Below the pieces are notes generated by a model, which saw only the letters and a program-made list of their open reading frames with translations, had not been told where the DNA came from and ran no database searches. DNA of 64,000 bases from Streptomyces sp. NBC_00691 (lineage in GTDB: Bacteria; Actinomycetota; Actinomycetes; Streptomycetales; Streptomycetaceae). Shown here one piece after another: positions 12,144 through 20,598 of the stretch. Numbering within the stretch: the stretch's first letter is position 1; every line of letters begins with the position of its first letter. The stretch covers positions 1,674,001-1,738,000 of the forward strand of contig NZ_CP109007.1 in assembly GCF_036226665.1 (NCBI RefSeq), given 5' to 3'. The translations under genes and the position numbers were made by a program.

Positions 12144-12547
12144 ATGATCATCGATGCGCGGACCCACGTACGGGTCGCCCGCCCCTCCCGGGATCTGGCC
12201 GCCGCCGAGCGGTTCTACGTCGACGGGCTCGGGCTGGAGGTGCAGTGGCGGACCACCGAGCGCGTGTCCGGCAAGCACGACCTGCTCATGGTCGGCCCCG
12301 AGGGCGGCGGTTGGCACTTCGAGCTGACCCGTGACCCGAGCACCCCGTGGAGCCGGCCCCGACCGCCGAGGACCTGTTCGTGGTCTATCTGGGGGCGCCC
12401 GTCGAGGAGGCGCAGGTGGAGCGGCTGCTCGCCGCCGGCGGCACGCGGGTGGCCGCGCACAACCCGTACTGGGACGAGTACGGCGTGACCGTCGAGGACC
12501 CCGACGGCTACCAGCTCGTCCTGTGCTCGCGCACCTGGGGCGCATGA
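12144..12547 (+). pseudogene. glyoxalase/dioxygenase-superfamily protein broken by one missing base
   Basis: The first frame gives a VOC-fold start (RVARPSRDLAAAERFYVDGLGLEVQW...GWHFELTRDP) and the second frame gives the matching end (EDLFVVYLGAP...YWDEYGVTVEDPDGYQLVLC). Restoring a single G between 12338 and 12339 would read PEHPVEPAPT and join the two into one protein of about 134 residues. The intact family covers metal-dependent lyases and dioxygenases of mixed substrates. Either a real inactivating deletion or a sequencing error; the otherwise intact codons on both sides suggest it is very recent or artefactual. Confidence 0.8.
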
Positions 12548-12551
12548 GGAA

Positions 12552-12577
12552 GGGGCGCGGCCGGCGGGCCGCGCCCC
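12552..12577. terminator. bidirectional hairpin between convergent genes
   Basis: Perfect 11-base arms GGGGCGCGGCC and GGCCGCGCCCC around a 4-base loop, between the glyoxalase relic and the convergent methyltransferase gene. Confidence 0.7.
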
Positions 12578-12635
12578 TGTCGTGGGGTTCCACCGGGGAC
12601 GGGGGCCTTTCGGTCCCTCCCCCGCCGGACACCCC

Positions 12636-13799
12636 CTAGGCCTGGCGCACCGCGCGCAGGACCACGAACTTGGCGTCGCTCGCGACCAGTTCACTGTTGC
12701 CGAAGATCCGGCGGAGGGTGACGTGGTAGCCGAGGTGACGGTTGCCGATGACCCACAGTTCGCCGCCCGGCCGCAGCGCGCGCCGCGCGTCGGAGAACAT
12801 CCGGCGGGCCGTGCGGTCCGTGGTGGCCTGGTGGGTGTGGAACGGCGGGTTGTTGAGGACCAGGTCCACCGAGCCGTCGGGCACGTCGGCGAGCCCGTCG
12901 CCGACGAGGAACTCGGCCTTGCGCCCGTCGCCCACGTGCGTACGGAAGTTCTCCTCCGCCGAGGCGACCGCCTGGTACGACTCGTCGGTGAAGATCAGTT
13001 CCGCGTCGGGTTCGTGCAGCGCGATGGCGAGGCCGACCACGCCGTTGCCGCAGCCGAGGTCGGCGACGCGGACCCGGCCGATGCCGCCCGGCAGGTTCGC
13101 CAGGAGGAAGCGCGTGCCGATGTCGAGGCGGTCGGCGCAGAAGACCCCGGCGTGGTTGGTGACGGTCAGACCGGGAAGGCCCGGCGCGGGGGTGTCGGCC
13201 GGAAGGTCGTACCGGTGGGGCCAGGGGTTGGGGCGTGGGGTGACGGCCGGATCGGGCGTCGTGTGGATCAGCCGTGCCTTCTTCACCGCGAGCGAGGTGC
13301 GGGTGGGCCCGAGGATCCGCTCGAAGAGCCGCAGGGTGGAGGTGTGGATCTCCTTGACCATGCCGGTGCCGACGACCACGGTGCCCTCGTGCACGGCGGG
13401 TGCGAGCCGGTGCAGCTGGTCCTCCAGGAGCGCGAGGCTCTTGGGGACGCGGACGAGGAGGACGTCGATCCGCTCGGGCGGCGGGTCCTGGGTGGTGAGC
13501 AGCCGGACCGCGTCCGGGGCGGCACCGGCGCGCGCGAGGTTGGCGCGCGTGGCCTGGCGGCCGAGGTACGAGTCGGAGATCTGGACGAGCTCTCCGGGGC
13601 CGGCGGCCTGGAGTGCGGTGACGAGGGCTCCCCAGCGGTCGCCGAGGACGGCGACGGTGCCGGACAGGTCGGTGCCGTCCTCGGCCAGTCGGCCCAGGAG
13701 GTACTCGTCGGACGCGTCCCAGGCGCGCAGCTGGTCGCGCGGGTCCTCGGGATGGCGGGTCAGCGTGAAGGCGCCCCATGACGTGGTCAAACGGTTCAT
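12636..13799 (-). CDS. RlmG/RsmC-type rRNA guanine-N2 methyltransferase
   Basis: A 387-residue two-domain methyltransferase. The C-terminal half carries the S-adenosylmethionine site ADLGCGNGVVGLA near residue 235 and the catalytic NPPFH motif near residue 310, characteristic of enzymes methylating guanine N2 in rRNA. The N-terminal half is the degenerate methyltransferase-like domain typical of RlmG (23S G1835) and RsmC (16S G1207). Size and the two-domain arrangement fit RlmG best, but the exact rRNA target cannot be set from sequence alone. Monocistronic. Confidence 0.85.
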   Translation of the reverse strand: MNRLTTSWGAFTLTRHPEDPRDQLRAWDASDEYLLGRLAEDGTDLSGTVAVLGDRWGALVTALQAAGPGELVQISDSYLGRQATRANLARAGAAPDAVRLLTTQDPPPERIDVLLVRVPKSLALLEDQLHRLAPAVHEGTVVVGTGMVKEIHTSTLRLFERILGPTRTSLAVKKARLIHTTPDPAVTPRPNPWPHRYDLPADTPAPGLPGLTVTNHAGVFCADRLDIGTRFLLANLPGGIGRVRVADLGCGNGVVGLAIALHEPDAELIFTDESYQAVASAEENFRTHVGDGRKAEFLVGDGLADVPDGSVDLVLNNPPFHTHQATTDRTARRMFSDARRALRPGGELWVIGNRHLGYHVTLRRIFGNSELVASDAKFVVLRAVRQA

Positions 13800-13966
13800 C
13801 GTGCTCTCAGGCTAGCCGGTCGCGGGCGGTCTCTCCCCCCGCCACGTGCGCGGCGGCGGCTTGCGGGAGCCCGTCCCGTGCCCGGCGGCGCCGGTCGATG
13901 CCGGTCGGCGTGCCCTGCGGCGCCGGTCGATGCGGGCCGCGTCCGCCGGCGCGGGCGGGGCGGCGC

Positions 13967-14542
13967 TCAGCGCAGGGCCGCGTCGAGCTGGAGGTGCCAG
14001 AGCCCGGGGCGGCCGGTGAGGGTGACGGTCGAGAGGGGGCGGACGTCGACGTTCCAGTACGTGGCGGGCGGTGCCTTCAGGGCGTACACGAGGGCGGCCC
14101 GTACGACGGAGGGCTCGGCGACGGCGACGATCTCGCCGTCCTCGGCCGGGCGGGTGTCGAGCCAGTTCCCTATCCGGGTGATGAAGGCGAGGAGGGGCTC
14201 GCCGCCGTGCGGGGCGGTGCGGGCGTCGGTGAGCCAGGCGTCGACGGCGGCCGGTTCGAGGGCGGCGACCTCGGCGAGGGTCAGACCGCGCCAGCGGCCC
14301 ATGTCGCAGTCGCGGAGCGCGGGCTGGGCGAGGGGGGCGTAGCCGAGGGCGGTGCCGGTGGCACGGCTGCGCGGGGTCGGGGAGCAGTAGCGCAGCTCGG
14401 CCGCGCCGAGCGGGATGAGCGCGGGCGCGGCCTGCTGCACCTCGTACCAGCCGGCCTCGTCGAGCGGCCGGTCGTCGTCGAAGCGTTCGGCGAGCAGGGA
14501 GGAGCTGCGTGCCGCCGTGACGAGCGTCACCCGAAGACCCAT
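13967..14542 (-). CDS. histidine-phosphatase-fold protein lacking both catalytic histidines
   Basis: A 191-residue protein with the layout of the phosphoglycerate mutase superfamily: N-terminal strand and motif region, PLDEAGWYEVQQAAP, RYCSPTPRSRATGTALG and CDMGRWRGLTLAEVAAL. The RHG motif that normally carries the phospho-accepting histidine is replaced by TAARS, and the second histidine region reads VAEPSVVRA instead of the usual SHGGVIR type. The protein is therefore probably not a phosphatase and may bind a phospho-ligand or partner. The ATG at 14542 was preferred to an upstream TTG at 14578, as it directly precedes the first fold strand. The neighbouring GNAT gene is 69 bases upstream on the same strand. 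Confidence 0.72.
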   Translation of the reverse strand: MGLRVTLVTAARSSSLLAERFDDDRPLDEAGWYEVQQAAPALIPLGAAELRYCSPTPRSRATGTALGYAPLAQPALRDCDMGRWRGLTLAEVAALEPAAVDAWLTDARTAPHGGEPLLAFITRIGNWLDTRPAEDGEIVAVAEPSVVRAALVYALKAPPATYWNVDVRPLSTVTLTGRPGLWHLQLDAALR

Positions 14543-14611
14543 GGGCGCGATCGTGAGGCCGAAGGCTCCGCAGGTCAAGGGGTCATTCCACGGGGCCGGA
14601 GGGGCTCGGGT

Positions 14612-15064
14612 TCACTGCTGCCCGAGAGCCATCCACTTGTCCGGATTCTGTAGTGGCGTGAAACCGACCTTCTCGTACACACCGTGCGCGTCGGCCGTGG
14701 CGAGCATGATGCGGCGCAGCCCGTACGGCGCGAGGTGGTCGCGGACGGCGGCGACGAGCGCCGTGCCGAGGCCGGTGCCGCGGGCCGGGCGGTCGACGTA
14801 GACGTCGCAGAGCCAGGCGAAGGTGGCGTAGTCGGTGACGACGCGCGCGTAGGCGGCCATCTCGCCCGTCTCCCGGTCGTACGCACCGAGGTTGAGCGAG
14901 CCGGCGATGGCCCGGTCCTGCTTCTCCCGAGGTCGGCCGTGGGCCCAGTAGGAGTCCGTGGACAGCCAGTGGTGCACCCGGGCGGCGTCGATCCGCGCGG
15001 GGTCGGCTGAGATCTCGTACGCCCCGTGCATGACGGGGGTGTCCGTGGTGGCACTGTCGCTCAT
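14612..15064 (-). CDS. GNAT-family N-acetyltransferase
   Basis: A 150-residue acetyltransferase. The acetyl-CoA-binding motif is RPARGTGLGTALV near residues 92-104 and the C-terminal ATADAHGVYEKVGFTPL is the conserved end of the fold. The substrate is unknown; the sequence is of the single-domain type with HHWLSTDSYWAHGRP near residue 30, common in bacterial GNATs of unassigned function. It could be cotranscribed with the phosphatase-fold gene that follows. Confidence 0.85.
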   Translation of the reverse strand: MSDSATTDTPVMHGAYEISADPARIDAARVHHWLSTDSYWAHGRPREKQDRAIAGSLNLGAYDRETGEMAAYARVVTDYATFAWLCDVYVDRPARGTGLGTALVAAVRDHLAPYGLRRIMLATADAHGVYEKVGFTPLQNPDKWMALGQQ

Positions 15065-15177
15065 ACCGGAAGCGTTCCAGTGACACCGGGGCTTGTCAGG
15101 TGAATTTGCCCCGGCCCCGGGCACGCCGGGGCGCCGCGGCGGACGACCGCTCCCCCCGCCCGGCCCGCCCCGGGCGC

Positions 15178-16614
15178 TCAGACGGCGATCTCGTCGACCG
15201 CCGCCCGCAGCCGGCGCACGCCCTCCACGATCTCCGTGGGGCCCGCGACACCCGCGAAACTCAGCCGGATGTGCCCGGCGGGCGGTTCCGCGCAGAAGTA
15301 CGGGCGGCCGGGGGCCGCGGCGACACCGGCCCGCAGGGCGGCGGCGAGCAGGGCCGCCTCCGGGACGCCGTCCGGGAGACGCAGCCAGAGGTGGTAGCCG
15401 CCGTACGGAAGGTGCGGCAGGGCGAGCGTCGGCAGCCGGGTGGCGAGGGCGCCGCTCAGCACGTCCCGCCGGCTCTTGAGCTCCTGGGCGACGGCCCGCA
15501 GATGGCGGTGCCAGGCGGGTGAGCCGACGAGTTCGAGCGCGGCCTCCTGGAGCGGCCGGGGGACGAAGAAGCTGTCGACGACCTGGATGGCACGGAGGCG
15601 CTCCAGGACGGGGCCGCGGGCGGCCAGGGCGCCGACCCGCAGGCTCGGCGAGGTGGCCTTGGTGAGGGAGCAGACATGGACGACGACACCGTCGGGGTCC
15701 TCTGCGGCGAGCGGCGCGGGGAGCGGCGGGGCGTCCTCGTGGACGAGCCGGCGGGCGAAGTCGTCCTCGACGACGAAGGCTCCGGCGGCGCGGGCGATAC
15801 GGAGCACCTCGCCGCGCCGCTCGGGGCCGAGCACCGCCCCGGTGGGGTTCTGGAAGAGCGGCTGGCAGACGAAGACACGGGCGCCGGTGGCGCGGAAGGC
15901 GGCTTCGAGGAGCTCCGGCCGGACCCCGTCGGCGTCGGCGGGCACGGGGACGGGGCGCAGTCCGGCCGCACGGGCGACCGCGAGCATGCCCGGGTAGGTC
16001 GGCGACTCGACGAGGACGGGGCTGCCGGGCGGTGCGAGGGCCCGCAGGGCCGTCGTGATCGCGGACTGGCCCCCGGCGGTGACGAGGAGGTCGGCGGCGG
16101 TGACGCTGCCGCCGATCTCGCGGGCGAACCACTCGCGCAGCTCGGGCAGTCCGTCGGTGGGCGGCCTGCCCCAGGCGCCGGGTCGGCGTCCGGCGCGGGC
16201 GAGGGCGGCGGCGAGGGCCCGTTCCGGCTGCAGGGAGGGGTGGAGGTAGCCGCCGTTGAACTCGACCACGCCGGGCGGCGGGGCGGCCAGGGTGACGAGG
16301 ACGCCGGAGGCGTCGACGGCCCGGGGGACCAGTTCGGTGGCGGCGTCGGCACTGAGGGCGACCTCCTGCCAGGAGGTGTCGCCGGTGGCGGGGGTGGCGG
16401 TGCGGGGCTCGGCACGGAACGCACCGGCCCCGGGGCGGGTGACGACGAGCCCCTCGGCGGCGAGCTGCGCGAGGGCCCGGGTGACGGTGACCGGGGAGAC
16501 CCGGTAGCGCTCCACGAGGGCACGGCTCGACGGCAGCTTTCCACCGGGAGAGTAGCGGTTCAGCTCCACCCTCAGGGACTGCGCCAGTTCCGCGAGACTG
16601 CTACGCTCACTCAT
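15178..16614 (-). CDS. MocR-type GntR/aminotransferase transcriptional regulator
   Basis: A 478-residue fusion. Residues about 1-70 are a GntR winged helix (GGKLPSSRALVERYRVSPVTVTRALAQLAAEGLVVTRPG). The rest is a fold-type I aminotransferase domain with PTDGLPELREWFA, a PTYPGM segment and the PLP lysine in CSLTKATSPSLRVG. MocR proteins sense PLP or amino compounds and usually act on the divergent neighbour, here an EamA exporter. Its ATG shares the tetranucleotide CATG with the ATG of that exporter, and TATCCT on the minus strand (16623-16628) could be the -10 of a nearly leaderless message. Confidence 0.87.
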   Translation of the reverse strand: MSERSSLAELAQSLRVELNRYSPGGKLPSSRALVERYRVSPVTVTRALAQLAAEGLVVTRPGAGAFRAEPRTATPATGDTSWQEVALSADAATELVPRAVDASGVLVTLAAPPPGVVEFNGGYLHPSLQPERALAAALARAGRRPGAWGRPPTDGLPELREWFAREIGGSVTAADLLVTAGGQSAITTALRALAPPGSPVLVESPTYPGMLAVARAAGLRPVPVPADADGVRPELLEAAFRATGARVFVCQPLFQNPTGAVLGPERRGEVLRIARAAGAFVVEDDFARRLVHEDAPPLPAPLAAEDPDGVVVHVCSLTKATSPSLRVGALAARGPVLERLRAIQVVDSFFVPRPLQEAALELVGSPAWHRHLRAVAQELKSRRDVLSGALATRLPTLALPHLPYGGYHLWLRLPDGVPEAALLAAALRAGVAAAPGRPYFCAEPPAGHIRLSFAGVAGPTEIVEGVRRLRAAVDEIAV

Positions 16615-17707
16615 GAGAGCACAGGATAGCGCTACTGCCACCACGACGATAGCGGTCACCACGACGGGCGTCACGGGCGGCACGGAAAGGGCCGGCAGCA
16701 CCCGGACCGGCGGCACGGGCCGAACCGGCATCGCGGGAAGCTCCGACGGCACGGGGAGCCGCGTCGTCGCCTCCGGCACCGGAAGCCCCGTCGCCGCCTC
16801 GACGGCCGCCGCCCGCGCCACCGCCGACACGAGCGGCGGCCGTACCGACCCGCTCCCCCGCGGCACCCTGCTCGCCGCCCTCGGCGTGGTCTCCTTCTCG
16901 CTCACCTTCCCGTCGACCGTCTGGGGCCTGGAGAGCTTCGGCCCCTGGTCGCTCGTGGCCGTGCGCTCCACCCTCGCCGCCCTCATCGCGGGCGCGTTCC
17001 TCCTCGTCGGCCGGGTGCCGCTGCCGGAGCGGCGCCACTGGGCGGGCCTCGCGGTGGTCGCCGGCGGAGTCGTCATCGGCTTCCCGCTCCTGACGACCCT
17101 GGCGCTGCAGACCTCCACCACCTCGCACGCCGCCGTGGTCGTCGGCCTGCTGCCGCTCACCACGGCGACCTTCGCCGCGGTGCGGACCAAGCGCCGACCG
17201 TCCCGTACCTTCTGGTTCGCGGCCGTGTCGGGCGCGTTCGTCGTGCTCGCCTTCACGGTCCAGCAGAGCGGCGGGGCCGTGTCGCAGGGCGACCTGTACC
17301 TGTTCGGCGCGCTCCTCGTCTGCGCGGCCGGCTACACCGAGGGCGGCCGGCTCGCGCGGCTCATGCCGGGCTGGCACGTCATCGGCTGGGCCCTGATCCT
17401 CTGCCTGCCGCTGATGGTGGCCGGCTCGGCCGTGGCGCTGTCCCTGGAGCCGGTCCACCTGAACGCCCACGGCGTCATCGGCCTGGTCTGGGTCGCGGCC
17501 GGTTCCACCTTCTTCGGCCTGTACGTCTGGTACCGGGGCATGGCTTCGATCGGCATCCCCAAGGCCAGCCAGCTCCAGCTCGCGCAGCCGCTCCTCACCC
17601 TGGTCTGGTCGGTGGTGCTGCTCGGCGAGACCCTGCCGCTCGCCGCCCCGATCGCGGCGGCGGCGGTGCTCGTCTGCATCGCGGTCACCCAGCGGGCGAA
17701 GAGCTGA
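16613..17707 (+). CDS. EamA-family (DMT superfamily) transporter
   Basis: A 364-residue inner-membrane protein. After a low-complexity Thr/Gly/Ala-rich N-terminus of about 80 residues come roughly ten membrane helices in two EamA repeats (first from LLAALGVVSFSLTFP, last ending VLVCIAVTQRAKS). DMT exporters of this type move amino acids or metabolites out of the cell. The N-terminal stretch keeps strong G/C third-position bias, so it appears to be translated. The only in-frame start before the first helix is the ATG at 16613, which overlaps the start codon of the divergent MocR regulator. TACGCT at 16602-16607 may be the -10 of a leaderless message. Confidence 0.82.
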   Translation: MRAQDSATATTTIAVTTTGVTGGTERAGSTRTGGTGRTGIAGSSDGTGSRVVASGTGSPVAASTAAARATADTSGGRTDPLPRGTLLAALGVVSFSLTFPSTVWGLESFGPWSLVAVRSTLAALIAGAFLLVGRVPLPERRHWAGLAVVAGGVVIGFPLLTTLALQTSTTSHAAVVVGLLPLTTATFAAVRTKRRPSRTFWFAAVSGAFVVLAFTVQQSGGAVSQGDLYLFGALLVCAAGYTEGGRLARLMPGWHVIGWALILCLPLMVAGSAVALSLEPVHLNAHGVIGLVWVAAGSTFFGLYVWYRGMASIGIPKASQLQLAQPLLTLVWSVVLLGETLPLAAPIAAAAVLVCIAVTQRAKS

Positions 17708-17875
17708 CGCCGGGCGGGCACTCCGGCCGACGGCCGGCGGGACGCCGTCCGCGGAGGCCGGCGCCACGGGGGCCGAAGCGGGCGGCGGCCGGCACGGCGG
17801 ATCGGGACGATCCGCGCCACAATGGCAGACGTAGGCCCCGAACAGCACGAGCGCGGTCGCGAGGAGGTCACCCCG

Positions 17876-18079
17876 ATGCAGGCGAACGTGGGCGACACAC
17901 TGCTGATGCACGGCCGGACCGTCGGTCACCACGACCGTACGGCCGAGGTCCTTCAGGTACTGGGGGAGAACGGCACGCCCCCGTACCGCGTCAAGTTCGA
18001 CGACGACGGTCACGAGGCCCTGATGTCCCCCGGCCCCGACACCGTCGTACGCCACCACCCCGAGGCGGGCGCGAGCTGA
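17876..18079 (+). CDS. DUF1918 domain protein
   Basis: A 67-residue protein that is one DUF1918 domain: MQANVGDTLLMHGRTVG, VLQVLGENGTPPYRVKFDDDGHEALMSPGPD. The family is small, cytoplasmic and confined mostly to actinobacteria, with no proven function; it forms an SH3-like beta barrel by its pattern of short strands. Start set at ATG 17876 because GAGGAGGT lies 7 bases upstream; an earlier ATG at 17822 lacks a site. Convergent with the next gene. Confidence 0.85.
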   Translation: MQANVGDTLLMHGRTVGHHDRTAEVLQVLGENGTPPYRVKFDDDGHEALMSPGPDTVVRHHPEAGAS

Positions 18080-18092
18080 TCCCCTCCCCGGG

Positions 18093-19406
18093 TCAGTCCC
18101 GTCCCGGCGCCCGGACCCCGGTCGGGTAGTGATCCGCCACCACGGTGGCCATCGCCCCGATCGGGTCCTTCGCGACGTCCAGGGCCCCGAAGAAGCAGTG
18201 ACCGCCGACCGCCGGACGGGCGGCGGCGAGCGCCAGGTGCCGTGACAGCTCCCCCGGGTCCCGCCAGGCGGCCGGCTGGGCGGGGTCGCCCGCCTTGTAG
18301 AGCGCCTCGCCGATGTAGAGGCGGACGCCGGTGCCCCGTACCACCGCGTCCCACCAGGACAGCAGCGTGGCGTAGTCGGCGGCGGGCAGCCCGATGTGCC
18401 AGTACAGCTGCGGCATGACGTAGTCGATCCAGCCCTCCCTGATCCACTTCCGCGTGTCCGCGTGGAGATCGTCGTACGTGGCGACGCCGGCCCGGGTGTC
18501 CGAGCCCTCCGGGTCCTGGGCGATGTTCCGCCAGACCCCGAAGGGGCTGATGCCGAAGGCCACGTCCGGTGCGACGGCCTTGATCCGGGCCGCCGTCTCC
18601 GAGACCAGCAGATCGATGTTGTTCCGCCGCCAGGAGGCCTTGTCGGGGAAGTCCGCGCCGTACCGCGCGTACGCCTCGTCGTCCTCGAAGACCTCCCCCG
18701 CCACCGGGTACGGATAGAAGTAGTCGTCCCAGTGCACCGCGTCGATCGCGTAGCGCCGCACCGCGTCCAGCATCGCGTCCTGGACGAACCGCCGGACCTC
18801 GGGCAGCCCCGGGTTGTAGAAGAGCTTCCCGCCGTACGGCAGCACCCACTCGGGGTGGAGCCGGGCCGGATGGCCGGCGACGAGCCGGCTCGGATCCGTG
18901 TGCGGGGCCACGCGGTACGGGTTGAACCAGGCGTGCAGTTCGAGCCCCCGCGCATGGGCCTCCTCGACAGCCGTGCCCAGCGGGTCCCAGCCGGGATCGC
19001 GGCCCTGCGTCCCGGTGAGGAACTCCGTCCACGGTTCGTACGGCGAGGGCCAGAGCGCGTCGGCCGCGGGCCGGACCTGGAGGACCACGGCGTTGAGCCG
19101 GTGCTCGACGGCGGTGTCCAGGTGGGCGAGGAGTTCGGCCCGCTGGGCCTCGGCGGTCAGGCCGGTCCGCGAGGGCCAGTCGCGGTTGAAGACCGTGGCG
19201 ATCCACACACCGCGGAAGCCGGACCGGACGGCAGGGCCCTCGGCCCCTTCCGGTGCGGTCCCGGCAGCCGCTCGCCCGTCCGTCCCCGGGTCCGGCCCCG
19301 CGTCCGTCCCCGTCGGCGCGCCCGGCACCGCTGCCCCGCCCGCCGCTGCCCGCGCCGCCCCGGCGGCCGTCCCCGCGACGAAGCCTCTTCTGCCGATAGG
19401 CCGCAC
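18093..19406 (-). CDS. Tat-exported glycosyl-hydrolase-like (GHL10/YddW family) protein
   Basis: A 437-residue secreted protein. The N-terminus VRPIGRRGFVAGTAAGAA carries the twin-arginine signal, followed by an Ala/Gly linker to about residue 70. The catalytic-like domain begins FRGVWIATVFNRDWPS and contains VVLQVRPAADALWPS, HAWFNPYR, YAIDAVHWDDYFYP and FGISPFGVWRN, all typical of the GHL10 (formerly DUF187) TIM barrel linked to peptidoglycan or glycan processing. The GTG at 19406 was chosen because GGGAGGGG precedes it by 6 bases and puts RR near the start; an ATG at 19421 overlaps that site. Confidence 0.85.
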   Translation of the reverse strand: MRPIGRRGFVAGTAAGAARAAAGGAAVPGAPTGTDAGPDPGTDGRAAAGTAPEGAEGPAVRSGFRGVWIATVFNRDWPSRTGLTAEAQRAELLAHLDTAVEHRLNAVVLQVRPAADALWPSPYEPWTEFLTGTQGRDPGWDPLGTAVEEAHARGLELHAWFNPYRVAPHTDPSRLVAGHPARLHPEWVLPYGGKLFYNPGLPEVRRFVQDAMLDAVRRYAIDAVHWDDYFYPYPVAGEVFEDDEAYARYGADFPDKASWRRNNIDLLVSETAARIKAVAPDVAFGISPFGVWRNIAQDPEGSDTRAGVATYDDLHADTRKWIREGWIDYVMPQLYWHIGLPAADYATLLSWWDAVVRGTGVRLYIGEALYKAGDPAQPAAWRDPGELSRHLALAAARPAVGGHCFFGALDVAKDPIGAMATVVADHYPTGVRAPGRD

Positions 19407-19564
19407 TTGTACCCCTCCCATGTCGGATACGTCACACCCGCGTGGACAGCATGCCCGCCCTGGACGATCGATCATCGGTTAATGAGCGGTAACGTCGTGG
19501 GGTCGAGGCGGACGCACCGGAATCACACGGGCCCCCGCCGCCAGAGAAGAGCGAAAGGCACGAG

Positions 19565-20437
19565 GTGACGGACTCCATGGCCGACATTGAGCGCGTCGGA
19601 GTGGTGGGCTGCGGCCAGATGGGCGCGGGCATCGCAGAGGTGTGTGCCCGGAGCGGCCTTGAGGTGAAGGTCGCCGAGACCACCGGCGAGGCGCTGGAGC
19701 TCGGCCGAACACGGCTCTACAACTCGCTGGCGAAGGCCGCCGAACGCGGCAAGATCAGCGAGGAGGAGCGGGACGCCACGCTCGCCCGCCTCAGCTTCAC
19801 CACCGACCTGGGCGAGTTCGCCGACCGTGACCTCGTCATCGAGGCGGTCGTGGAGAACGAGCAGGTCAAGACCGAGATCTTCCAGGTCCTCGACCAGGTG
19901 ATGACCCGGCCGGACGCCATCCTGGCCTCGAACACCTCATCGATCCCGCTGGTGAAGCTGGCCGTGGCGACCTCCCGCCCCGACCACGTCATCGGCATCC
20001 ACTTCTTCAACCCGGCCCCGGTGCAGAAGCTCGTCGAGCTGATCCCGGCCCTCACCACCTCCGAGGGCACGATCAGCCGGGCCCAGGCCTTCGCGGAGAA
20101 GACCCTCGGCAAGCACGCGATCCGCGCGCAGGACCGCTCCGGCTTCGTGGTCAACGCGCTGCTCGTGCCGTACCTGCTCTCCGCCATCCGGATGTTCGAG
20201 TCGGGTATCGCGAGCCGCGACGACATCGACAACGGCATGGAGTTCGGCTGCGCCCACCCGATGGGCCCGCTGAAGCTCTCCGACCTGATCGGTCTCGACA
20301 CGATCGCGTCGATCGCCGACTCCATGTACGCCGAGTTCAAGGAGCCGCTGTACGCCGCTCCCCCGCTGCTCCAGCGCATGGTGGACGCGGGCCGGCTCGG
20401 CCGGAAGACGGGCTCGGGCTTCTACCCGTACGCCTGA
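19565..20437 (+). CDS. 3-hydroxybutyryl-CoA dehydrogenase
   Basis: A 290-residue NAD(H)-dependent 3-hydroxyacyl-CoA dehydrogenase. The Rossmann motif GVVGCGQMGAGIAEV is at residues about 11-25, the catalytic HFFNPAP is near residue 145, and the C-terminal GRLGRKTGSGFYPY is the usual end. It interconverts acetoacetyl-CoA and 3-hydroxybutyryl-CoA in fatty-acid, butyrate or polyketide precursor metabolism. GTG start after AAAGG. It stands alone with its own terminator, divergent from the Tat-exported protein. Confidence 0.93.
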   Translation: MTDSMADIERVGVVGCGQMGAGIAEVCARSGLEVKVAETTGEALELGRTRLYNSLAKAAERGKISEEERDATLARLSFTTDLGEFADRDLVIEAVVENEQVKTEIFQVLDQVMTRPDAILASNTSSIPLVKLAVATSRPDHVIGIHFFNPAPVQKLVELIPALTTSEGTISRAQAFAEKTLGKHAIRAQDRSGFVVNALLVPYLLSAIRMFESGIASRDDIDNGMEFGCAHPMGPLKLSDLIGLDTIASIADSMYAEFKEPLYAAPPLLQRMVDAGRLGRKTGSGFYPYA

Positions 20438-20450
20438 TCTCCTCAGGACA

Positions 20451-20490
20451 CCGGACGGCCCGTACACACGCACAGGTACGGGCCGTCCGG
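20451..20490 (+). terminator. terminator after 3-hydroxybutyryl-CoA dehydrogenase
   Basis: Perfect 15-base arms: CCGGACGGCCCGTAC at 20451-20465 and its complement at 20476-20490, loop of 10 bases, 14 bases after the stop codon. Between here and the NUDIX gene are two direct copies of a 23-base sequence (about 20540 and 20580). Confidence 0.78.
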
Positions 20491-20598
20491 CATGTCGTAC
20501 GTCTCCGGGACGGGCGGGCTCAGCTCGGCCCGGCCGGCCCGGCTCGGGCGCGCCGCCTCAGCTCGGGTGCGTTGCCGCCCCGGCTCGGGCGCGCCGCC

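Noticed and set aside
17822..17875. Earlier ATG for the DUF1918 protein
   Set aside because: No ribosome binding site; GAGGAGGT is positioned for the ATG at 17876.
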